From Orthonyx spaldingii (taxonomy: Eukaryota > Chordata > Aves > Passeriformes > Orthonychidae): a stretch of DNA of 64,000 bases. This document shows positions 39,983 to 50,100 of this stretch, piece after piece (the first letter of the stretch is position 1; each line of letters begins with the position of its first letter). The notes under the pieces are model-generated. The model ran no database searches. It saw only the letters and a program-made list of their open reading frames with translations, and had not been told where the DNA came from. The translations under genes and the position numbers were made by a program. The stretch covers positions 304,910-368,909 of the forward strand of contig VZTJ01005312.1 of assembly GCA_013397795.1 (NCBI GenBank). Reading direction: 5' to 3'.

Positions 39983-40720
39983 GCTTCTACAAGGCAAAGT
40001 GTCCCAACAATCCCATGCAACCCTACAGCCTTTGAGAAGAGTGGCTTGAGAGCTGCTCAGCAGAAAGGAGCTTAGGGGTGCTGGTCAACAGTGGCTGAAC
40101 ATGAGCCAATTTGTGCCCAGGTGGCCAAGAAGGCCAATGGCATCCTGGCTTGTATTGGGACTAAAGTGGTCGGCAGGACCTGGGCAGTGATTGTCCCCCT
40201 GTGCTTGGCACTGGTGGGGCCACACCTCAAATCCTGTGTCCAGTTCTGGGCCCCTCACTGCAAGAAGGACATTGAAGTGCTGGAGTGTGTCCAGAGAAGA
40301 GTAACAGAGTTGGGAAATGGTCTGGAGCACAAGTCCTGTGAGGAGTGGCTGAGGGAGCTGGAGGTGTTTAGCCTGGAGAACAGGAGACTCAGGGGGGACC
40401 TTATCACTCTCTACAGCTGCCTGAGAGTGTAGCGAAGAGGGGGTCAGCTTCTTCTGCCGTGTCTCAAGTGAAAGGATAAGAAGAAAAGGCCCACAGTTGT
40501 GCCAGGGGAGCTTCAGATTAGATATCAGAAAAAAAAAGTTTTCACTGAATAATTTGCCCAGGGAGATGGTGGAATCACTGTTTCTGGAAGTGTTCAAGAG
40601 TTGTCTGGATGTGGCACTTGGGGATAGGGTTTAGGGGTGACTACAGTGGTATTGGGCTGACAGTCAGACTAGATGATCTTGAAGGTCTGTTCCAACCTTG
40701 ATGAGTCTGTGATTCTATGA
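39983..40720 (+). mobile_element. CR1 LINE, 5'-truncated 3' end, sense orientation
   Basis: This is the 3' end of a chicken-repeat-1 retrotransposon. A frame at about 40,091-40,432 matches the C-terminal part of the CR1 reverse-transcriptase ORF (AQVAKKANGILACIG, then QFWAPH, ECVQRRVTEL, EEWLRELEVFSLENRRLRGD). It ends at a TAG (40,430-40,432) inside the ORF2 C-terminal region. The 3' tail has the typical gatgatcttgaaggtctgtt ccaacctt followed by gattctatga. The 5' end is truncated, the rule for CR1. The copy is old and inactive. Confidence 0.9.
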
Positions 40721-43700
40721 AAATAATGATTCCTATATGGATAAGAGATACAAGAAAAATCTATAAGGTTCAAACAGTTGCTTGGAGTGAAATCAGTATA
40801 TAAGGAGAAGATGTTTAGGTTTTAACAGAAACCAGATCTGACTGGCTAAAATATATGAGAAAAAACAGGTTTCAGAAGCAGGTCTGAGGCAAATAAAAGT
40901 GTTTTTTTTACTATTAGCCTGAACTAATGGCTGGGACAGACAGAGAGAGATATCAGAGAAAGAGGAGATTTCAAGTAATTTCTGACTTTTGAAGGATATG
41001 CTTTACAAGACATTAAGTATTGTGTCACTTGTCATCTGGGAAATTTTTCTTCATCTACTCCTGGATATCTCCCTGAACAAAGACCTCCTAACCACACATG
41101 GAGCTTCTGGTCACTATTGTATCAGAAACTGAAAAAAGAAAATCAGATCCAAGTGAGTCTGATACCAGCAATCACAACTGGATACTTGAATTTATACTTG
41201 GGCCTTGTTTGTCCTTGCACTTTTCAGAAGTTCTGAAACAACACAAAATTTGTAATTAACCCATAGGTGTATTTTCTTTCCGTTTCAATAAGTAGTTAAA
41301 GCAGCTGTATTTATTTACTTGAAATATCAACAGCATGAAATTTAATAAAATAAACCCACTGAGAACACTCAAAAAGAAAAAAGTGTCCTTTGAAAGTGCT
41401 GGTGTGCTCTGTTGTTAATTTTGCACCAAAGATCATGGGAATATTTAATTGGTTATTCTCTCATTTTAAGAGAAGATCAGAAGCTGGTAATCCAGCTCAA
41501 AATTTTGAGTCCATGGGGAATTTTTCTCTCCAATTAAAAAACAGAAATCTAGCATTGAATTTACATACACTAAGAGCATGAGAAAGAGTACCTAAGAAGC
41601 TAAATAGAAATTAAAAGACATGGGATTTTGAAATGTATATTGAACCAATTTTTAAGTTAGAGGTTAACTTAACTGAAGAGATACAGTTAAAAATTACTAG
41701 ATGGTTCTCACTGAAGCATTGTCGTGAAAATGCAGTAAAATAATGAACATTGTGCTTACAATTTTCTCCTTTTGTTTATTCACAATCAACACTTAATATC
41801 TTAAGTGAAAGCATGACATATTTGTATCAGAAGTCATCAAAGTTTACCTTTGTTTCTAAACCAATTTTATTTAAGTACTCTAGGATTTGCACCTTTTTTG
41901 CCTCAAGCATTGCCAAGCGAATTGGAGAACATGCCCTTTCAGCCAGACCTGTTACGGTCTAGAAGATGTATCTCTAGTAAAAATCCAAAATACAATGTAT
42001 ACATTATTTTTCTGATGTAACTGGAGAAGATATTGCTTGCATTTTATTCTGAATGACTGACTTGGTGGAATACAGTGAGAGTGACACAGGATTGGAGTGA
42101 AGCCAGTGTTGTGGGACGCACAGTTTGGTAAGGATGGACTACAAAAGGGGGAATAGAGATTTGGCAGTCCATAAATCCTGCAGGGCTGCAGCGAGTTGAT
42201 ATTTGTCAAGGAGAAGACCTTGAAAGAAGGTTTGAAAGAAATGTAACAGCTGGGAGCACAATTAATTGACAAACACTGAATGTTGTGACTATTAAAAATA
42301 AAATGTGTAGAAATAGAATTTTCTTCTAGCTATGTAGACAATAATATTTTTTAATATGTGAGCAGCATTTTCTTTTCAGCATTTTTATAGTATAGTAATA
42401 TTTTATATCATTATTTTTACTTCTTGTTGCTGTTTATGAACTAGTTTATTTTGGTGTATAACTGAATTGCATGTGGCTTCATTGTGTGAAGCGATCTTTT
42501 AAAACAAGGATCCTTTCAGAGGAAACAGTGTCTCCAATTTTGTTCTTTCCGAGAGTAAGGTAACATTTTGCTACATCCTACTGATACAGATTGAAGATAT
42601 GAAGGCACTGCTGTTAGAATTATTAAAACTGATAACTGCAGCTGGTTTAGCTCCCTCTATTTTGTTTTTGTTTTGCTCCCTTTCTCTGACAGTGTAAGAA
42701 TTTATTTGGTGTAGTCTTCCTTGCTGCCCTCAGCTCTTCCTATAAACACAGCCATACTCTTTCTGTGTTGCTGTGCTTAGGTCTTGCAAGTGATTTTTTT
42801 TTTAAACCTCTAGGTGTTTCGAACCAATTTACAAATTGACGAAAATTTGAAAACAGATACCAAACTGGTTCACCACTGATGCAAAAAGTTACACAATTAA
42901 GATAGAAATGCAAGGAGGTTTGAAGGTTAAGGCAAGAAAATATCTAGTATATAAGTAATGTAAATTTTGTACCATGTAACATGACATGAGGCTTACTGAA
43001 ATTTTTTCTTTTGTTTTATATTCAATGATTTTAGTATCACTTCCACAGATTTATTCCAGTAGAAATGATTTTATAATTTGGCTTTGAGAAGGATAGCAAA
43101 AAATGGATTAGCTTCAAACTGCCTTTCCTTTTCCCCGTCACCGTAGCCCAGACTGGATACATAAACAGGATTAGGAGGGAGGGAGCACTTAACCTTGAAC
43201 ATTTACAGCTGAAGTAGAATGGTGACAAAAGTATAAATTATTATTAAATGCTCTCTGGGGATATCAGGCAGAACTTGTTACAGATAGGTTCTGCACCTGT
43301 AGCAGATACATGCAACAAATGCAAAACAGTTTCCATGTCTGCTCAATCCTAGTCAAACCAAGAGTTCACAAGATCTATAAATCATAGGTTCTGGATCTCT
43401 GCCACTTGTTAGAAATGTAAAAATATGCAAAAAAGAAGCACAGAAAGGATGATACACAAAGTTTATTTCAGAGTGGTGCTATATTTACTTATTCTTATAA
43501 ATGTATGTTATCATGATATTTAAGTTACAAATGTTACTTAGCCAGTACTTAATATTGAAATGAATTCCTGAAATGAAAAGCTTTTCTCATAAAGCACAAT
43601 AACATCTGCCTGAAATGCCTGAATATCAAAATCTGGATTAAAAAGCAAGTTTATTCTGTGACCTTTCACTATTTCTAAATAGGAAAGGAAATATTATTTT

Positions 43701-44954
43701 CAAAATGCAGGGACATTTTCTAAAGGCATCTTGAAAAGCCAACACATATCATACGCCAAAATCTCAATTTTGCATGATGAAAACTTTTATATAAATCTTA
43801 GAATTTTCTTTAAAAAGCAAAAAACCAGGATTACATGATAACCTAGATGCAGAACTGAACGATAATACGTTACACAATAAAAAATCCTGAACTTAAGAGT
43901 TTTTACCATTTTATGTAAATAGTGATGCAAAAAGGCAATTAGAGTGATCAAGAAGGTAAAATCATTATAGATTTCCAGAAAGTGTCACAACCATAAGCTA
44001 TAAACATATATTTGAAATAATCAAAACAGCATGTTTTTAAAATTATAAATATTCCATTTTGTCACTCCCTTGGCCATTGGTTTACTAAAAACTCATTTTC
44101 CACTTCTTAGAAGGCTTTCTGGTTGAACCTTCTCCATATACAGGTAATAGCGAAGTATTTCTTTCTTAAAACCTTAAAGTAGTCATAAATAAAATATTGT
44201 TTTATAGAATATATGAGACTCAGTAAGAAATCAAGACTCTAAAGGCATTTATGGTTCCTAGTGATTGTCTCATGCTGGGGCCTTTACAAGTCTGACAATA
44301 ATAAACCTTTCATTATACATGCTCGATTACGTATTTGTCTATACATACGGAATTTACAAACATGTACACATAATTGACTAACATTAGAGATAGTTACAGG
44401 CCAAACAACCTGTTAAACAAGCAGAAATATAACCAAATAACCAGAACCAAAGTTCTGCACAGACAAGAAGATTAATCTTAGGCTACTAACTTCTGAATTA
44501 AGTGCTTTCTGTTCTGTTAAAAAACTGCTCTGCCATGGGCATGAATCAATTAGTAAACTGAAAGCAATAGCTTTAATTCTCTTGGCCTCAGTGACCTGCA
44601 GTAACATCCATAGCCACATGGGGATTCTGAATACATAGTTATTAATATTAAAGTTAAAAATTTTAAAGTTGTGAGATGTGCAGAATTGCAGTAACAACAG
44701 CCATGAAAGCACCTAGGACTGGCATAATTATTACCCTGAAACTTTTCAGGGCTGTGTTTGCTTATTGCAACACATAAATTACAGCCATCACTGCAGAGCA
44801 GGCAGGAGATGGGCAGTACTATACACACACACACACACCATAAACTGCTCTGCAGTGGATGCAACAGCAACGTGCCCTAGCAGCAGAGTCACCCACCCAC
44901 ACCTTGGGCACTATCAGTAACCGTGTAGCCGGTACCTACAAGAAGGAAGAACCC
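40721..44954. other. Intergenic DNA
   Basis: AT-rich DNA with no recognised gene. There is a short (AC)n run at 44,823-44,838. Otherwise I see nothing. Confidence 0.45.
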
Positions 44955-45480
44955 TTGTCTCTGGTACTTGTAGGACCTTATCTGGGTTACAATGTCCAGT
45001 TTTGGTCTTCTCATTACAGAAGCTCACTGTCATTCTGAAGTGAGTCTATGCATGGGTGACCAAGATGGCCAGAGGGCTGGAGAACATGATGTATAAGGAG
45101 AGGTTGAGAGCTCAGCCTGCACATCTTGGAGTAGAAAAAGTTAAGAAGAAACTTTGTGGCTGAATAAAACTACTTAATGGCATGATACCAAGAAGATAGA
45201 GCCCAAACTCTTCTCAGACATGGATGGTCATGGCTGTGTTTCCCAGGTTGGAACATGGGAAATTTGGAGTACTTACAAGCAATTTGTTTATCACAAGATA
45301 AACATGGCAAGAGGGAGCCCAAAGAAGTTATGGAAACACTGTGCTCTCCTTGGAGGTGTTCAATACTCCACTGCATATAGTCCTGAACCTGATATTAAAC
45401 ATAGTGTCTTGGAACAGGGGCTTGGTCTAGGTGATGTCTAGACCTCTCTTTCAATCTAAATTACAATTCTGTGATTCTAC
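44955..45480 (+). mobile_element. CR1 LINE fragment, sense, diverged
   Basis: Weakly preserved 3' end of a CR1 element. It has tatctgggttacaatgtcca (the CR1 C-terminal region, reading YNVQFW), then ccaagatggccagagggctg gagaacatg and ccttggaggtgttcaatact. It finishes with ttctgtgattcta, the CR1 tail. It is more decayed than the copy at 40 kb, with several stops in the ORF2 frame. Confidence 0.8.
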
Positions 45481-46289
45481 TGGTGAACTGATTCTACTAC
45501 CATGAACATTATAAGGAATAACAGAGTTAAAAAGCTAAATAAATATCTTTCCCCTTTTTTGCATGTCCAGGTGTGACCCTGTGAATAACCAGCAAAGTCC
45601 TGCTACATGCCCAGCACAGATATTTTTCCCTTCTATTCCTATACACGTCTCGTGCCTTCTGTGTAACTGTTGTTCCTGTCTCCTGGTTCAACTTTGAGTG
45701 TTCTGTGTCTGTCAGTGAGTTCAATATCCAGATAATATGCTTAAATTCAAAATTTTGCCCAAAAATTTGCACTTGGAAAGCACTGCCAGTGCTCCATAAT
45801 CTTCACTCCAGCAGATAGGAGCATCCTTTGTTGTAAGCTGTGTATTGTGGTGCCTCCATAATGACCATCCTCCCCTGGTAGGGCGTAGAAGGTAGATCTT
45901 AAGGTACAGCAACACTTTGGTCTGAAGTGTCTGGGTCATAAGAGCAACTCAATTTAGCAATAAGCATCGAGAAAAGAATAAAATAATTTTCTTTCTCCTA
46001 TTGTGGAGAGTCTTCTGTATTTGTAACTGTGCTAGGCCATTTGCTCCCAAACAGAATCTGATTTCAGGGGAATACCAACAGACAACATCCTACAGTAGGT
46101 CCATGAACACATCTGTCTTCTAAACCAGCTTTTGCTGGTGGTGACTTGTGCATCAGCCGTGTGAGGCCCCATAGACTAGTTCATTATCCCTGACACGCTG
46201 AATGTGCATTTCCATGTGGCAATACCTGTCTCTGTTTAATGGCAGGAAACCATCACTGGCAGATGTGGTACTTCACAAGCTGAACAATT
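45481..46289. other. Intergenic DNA upstream of the ATP9B promoter
   Basis: No gene or repeat recognised. Confidence 0.45.
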
Positions 46290-46565
46290 ACGGAATCGCA
46301 GAACGGGTCAGGTTGGAAGAGACCCTTGGGGATCATTTGGTCCAACCTCCCTGCTCAAGCAGGGTCACCCTGGAGCCCATGACACAGCGCTGCGTCCAGA
46401 CGGTTCTTGAGTATCTCCATCAAGGGAGACTCCACACCCTCTCCGGGAATCGCACAGGAAAGAAGTTCTTCCTCATGTTCAGGTGGAACTTCCTGTGCAT
46501 CAGCTTCTGCCTCTTGTCCTACAGCCTGGCAGCACGGAGCAGAGCCTGGCTCGCTCCCACCCCTT
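46290..46565 (-). mobile_element. CR1 LINE 3' end, antisense, next to the ATP9B promoter
   Basis: Read on the + strand it starts cggaatcgcagaacgggtca ggttggaagagacccttgg, the reverse complement of the CR1 tail and 3' UTR. It continues through tccatcaagggagactccac and ttcctcatgttcaggtggaact into the end of the ORF2 region (gagcagagcctggct). GC-rich promoter DNA begins directly after it. Most of it (from 46,374) is copied again at 46,698, see the duplication entry. Confidence 0.88.
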
Positions 46566-47020
46566 TCCGCACGGCGGATCCCTACAGACGGCGGCGTTCG
46601 AGCCCCGAGCTCCGCCAGCCCCGCGGAGCCTGTGGGGAGCGCGCGCCCACCCGCAGCGTCCCGCCCGCCCGCCCGCGCCGCGTTTGCCCCGAGCCCNAGC
46701 CCATGACACAGCGCTGCGTCCAGACGGTTCTTGAGTATCTCCATCAAGGGAGACTCCACACCCTCTCCGGGAATCGCACAGGAAAGAAGTTCTTCCTCAT
46801 GTTCAGGTGGAACTTCCTGTGCATCAGCTTCTGCCTCTTGTCCTACAGCCTGGCAGCACGGAGCAGAGCCTGGCTCGCTCCCACCCCTTTCCGCACGGCG
46901 GATCCCTACAGACGGCGGCGTTCGAGCCCCGAGCTCCGCCAGCCCCGCGGAGCCTGTGGGGAGCGCGCGCCCACCCGCAGCGTCCCGCCCGCCCGCCCGC
47001 GCCGCGTTTGCCCCGAGCCC
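46374..47020 (+). repeat. Exact 323-bp tandem duplication split by a single N
   Basis: Bases 46,374-46,696 and 46,698-47,020 appear identical, read from the sequence and from identical translations in all frames compared. The copies are separated by one N at 46,697, and the second ends at a 32-N gap with the same last bases (ccccgagccc) as the first. Each copy contains the end of the antisense CR1 and about 130 bases of GC-rich promoter. Two copies of an old repeat with no difference point to a misjoined assembly, not a real duplication. Confidence 0.95.
46697..46697. other. Single N between the two duplicate copies
   Basis: One ambiguous base sits exactly at the boundary between the two 323-base copies, a common mark of an automatic contig join or gap closure. 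Confidence 0.95.
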
Positions 47021-47052
47021 NNNNNNNNNNNNNNNNNNNNNNNNNNNNNNNN
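47021..47052. other. Assembly gap (32 N) just upstream of the ATP9B start codon
   Basis: The gap starts where the second duplicate copy ends and stops 14 bases before the ATG. It hides most of the 5' UTR and probably the transcription start. Confidence 0.99.
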
Positions 47053-47062
47053 TGGGAGCCCC

Positions 47063-47074
47063 CAAGATGGCGGA
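47063..47074 (+). promoter_or_regulatory. YY1-type element over the ATP9B start codon
   Basis: The sequence caagatggcgga overlaps the start codon and closely matches the YY1 consensus (AAnATGGCGGC), which in many housekeeping genes sits at or just after the transcription start. It also gives a strong start context, with A at -3 and G at +4. Confidence 0.55.
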
Positions 47075-47161
47075 CCAGATCCCGCTGCGCCCGGTGCCGC
47101 GCAGCGCCCAGCGCAGGGCGGCCTATTACAGCAGCGCCGCCGCGGCGCAGCGCCACAGCAG
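47067..47161 (+). CDS. ATP9B: ATP9B coding exon 1
   Basis: ATP9B is a class 2 P4-type ATPase of the trans-Golgi network, a putative phospholipid flippase that does not need a CDC50 subunit. The exon begins MADQIPLRPV and ends ...AAQRHS plus two bases of an Arg codon, AG|gtacgg. It codes for the start of the cytosolic N-terminal tail and is rich in Ala, Arg and Ser. Human ATP9B begins similarly (MADQIPLYPV) and also has an Ala/Arg-rich, variable stretch here. The split Arg codon is completed by the exon at 62,703, giving RYQVEDE, as in the human order. The start is supported by the strong initiation context and protein match. Confidence 0.9.
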
Positions 47162-50100
47162 GTACGGGCGGGGCCGGCCCCGCGGCCGCTGCCCTCTCCT
47201 TCCCCTCTCCTTGCCCTGGCCCCAGCCGCGGGCGGGGCGGAGTGCGCCCCTCGCCCAGCTCCGCTGCCCTGCGGGGCTCCGGGAGCGCCCGCCCGCTCCG
47301 CGGGAAGGGCGGGAAGGGGTGGCGGCCCCGCCGCGATGGTGGAGGGGGGTGTCAGCAGTCGCTGGCTCCCGCAGGCCTTCGCGGCGGTGGCGGCCTCTCC
47401 CGGGCCGCTGTTCCCATGTCCCGGCGGCGGGGCTGGGGCTGGGGCCGGGACGGGACGGGCTGCGGCGGCGGGAGGATGCGCAGGGCGCCCTCGGCCCGGC
47501 TGCTCCCGGCGCCGGCCCCGCGCCCGCGGGTGCGGCCTTCCCTCGCTGGGCCCCGCCGCCCGCGACTCCGCGCAACTCGGGTCCCTTGGCAGGAGTTCAC
47601 TTAGGAACGGGATGCCCGCGGCGGGGGGCTTGTTTGGGCGTCCTTAGTAAATGTGTTGCTAGCTAGTTGTTGGGTGCTAGCACGGACACCATTCCTGAGT
47701 GTGGGAATTAAAATTACTTCAAATTTCCTGAAATATGCACTATTGGGCTTAAGCAATTTGGAGAAGACAGTTTAAAGGTCTGCCATCGAAGTGTTTTCAG
47801 GCAAAAATTGAATGTTTTCTTGCTTCCCATTATTCTGAATAATTTCTAGATATAATATTGTTGTGAGCAAGGAAAAACTTTGTTCCATAATTTTGGTATC
47901 TCTATTGGATAGCACTCTTACAATGGATGATGTAATTATAATTACTTGTTTGAGGTTTCTTTTGGTTCTTGTAGAGCATTGGCTGTGGATACAGGGACTG
48001 GAGGGAGCAGTTGTAGGATCTGAAGTAAATGGACTTGCTAAGAACAGAATAGTTGGAACTGCTGTTCTAGTTCAAATACAGTGATAAATCTGTTTCATAA
48101 TGAATAAAATGTATTTATTTCGTTGTCTGGATGGGAATAACTAACAAAAAAGGTAGTTTAAAGCTGTGCAAAATAGGTCAGCCTTACCTTATGTTGTCTT
48201 GATTCTTAAGCTAGACAAAGATTTTTTTATGAACGTTCACAAGTTTGTAGGACAGTGTACCATAGCAGTAGCTTTCCCCATCTCAGTAATACTTGAATGT
48301 CTGACAGTTTGTAGTAGGTTTGTCCTCTGTTTTGAGGTACAGCAGTGTTATCATCACTATCCCTATTCATTAGAGAACTAAATCAGAGAAAGTTCTCACT
48401 GAAATTTCTTTGTCAGTAGATGTTGTGCTTGGGAATAAAGAGGAGGATGAGGTAGGCAAAAACTTAGTCCAGACTATGAAAGGTACTGGGAGTTCTGTTG
48501 TACATTAACCAGGAGTGTTTTGGTGGTTTGAAAAATGCTGTAGATGTGATGGGTTGAGTCTGTAAGTCAGATGGTTACGTAGGTTTATTGAAGGTGTGTT
48601 TGCAGGTGTCACTGTGGTTCTTTAGACAAAATGTTTAATTGTGGCGTTATAAGCAGATTTGGCAAGCTGTAGGAACTAGCAAGGAACTACCAGCTCATTA
48701 CAGATTTGCTTCTGTGCCCTCTGTCTTTGATTGACATTGCCCGCCAAAGATTGTGGATTACATTCCTTCCAGTTTAGATGACATCTTTCAGTTATGGTCT
48801 TTCATAATCTGTGTGTTTTTCAGGTGCAGGTGATATTGTATTTAACTTACTGATCCTCCACAAAAGTGATTATTTATGTTTTTCATTACTTTTGTGCAAC
48901 TTCTTGTAAGTATATAAAAGCTTTAAAAAGTGACCATCTCATTTATTGCATTTCTTCATTGTTGATCACTTGATTAACAAATTGAGCTCAAATTTTATTT
49001 GAGCTCTGAGAATTAGAATACTTACACCAGCCACTCCACTCACTTTATTGTTGTTAGTTTTCTTAATGTGAGTTGAGTAGGTTGGTCTTCTCCTTCAAGA
49101 ATACCTTGCCTTGGATTTGTGAGAGCGCCTCTGGAAGGTGTCCTATGGACCTGTAACAAAATCATGTGAATGCTTGTGTAGATACCACAGCTGTCTTGTG
49201 TAGAGTCAAAGGGGAAATACGACAGTGCAGGTAGTTGAATTACAACTTGTAAGTCTTTTGGCTCTAAGCTTGTAATTGAATTACAGCTTCTGTGTCTTTA
49301 TGAATTATTCATCCTGCTTTTCTAATCTTTATCTTCAGCACAGACTCTGAAGAAGCCTTGCATTCCTGTGGAAACTGCAGCAAAGGTCGTGATGTCAGAT
49401 ACTTATGAGTGTTGAAATGAAGTCACTGAGGTCTCTGATATGCAGAAACCTATCATGTGCATGTATGCTTGAGGATTTTGCCTGAAAGGGTGCAATGCAT
49501 ATCTCTGGAGATGTCTAGAAACAAACACCTATTAAAATACACTAGAGTTGGTGTGTCGGGTTTAATCCAATGCTGTTGTTTCTGGACCTTCAAGAGTCTT
49601 TGACTTGCTGTGATTTATTTCTTCAGTGAAGAACTGAGAGTCTTTTGGAAGTCTTATACACACATCCTTAAGTGTTTTTAACTCCAATTGATTGTCCTGC
49701 TGCTGTGCCACATCAGTTAACACAACTCATCAGTTGCTAACCTTTATTGGCCTCGCAGCTAATTTGTAGGATGACTTCTTTTGCTTGAGCTAAGCAGTCT
49801 GTAGGCGTCTTTGCCAGTGTTGCTATAGTTTGCTTTGCAGTGAGGACAAAGACTTTCATACTCAGTTTTTGTCCTTAGTGTGCTTTGTGCTTTTGAGATT
49901 TATTTAGACAGACTGATAGTGCATATTTTAAAGCTGGAATGTGTTTTCCCACACACACCTAAAGAAACTTTGATAATATGCACACTTCTGTATAAAATTG
50001 TAGCCAGCTAAGAATCATGAAATGTCCTGGGATGTACTTTATATATAAATAAACATGACAAGATTAATGTATTTTATATATTCATACTGTACATATTAAG

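Larger units (their letters stand above)
46560..47640. promoter_or_regulatory. CpG island and promoter of ATP9B
   Basis: Very GC-rich DNA with dense CpG runs over the first ATP9B exon and the start of intron 1, in a window otherwise AT-rich. No TATA box is seen near the start codon. Likely a broad housekeeping-type promoter. The transcription start probably lies in or near the 32-base gap. The left part is inflated by the duplicated block. Confidence 0.85.

Noticed and set aside
46202..47647. 481-codon open frame across the promoter region, and its overlapping antisense frames
   Set aside because: It runs through an antisense CR1, a duplicated block and two N gaps. The repeated half is identical and the rest is CpG-island composition. 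Not a protein gene.
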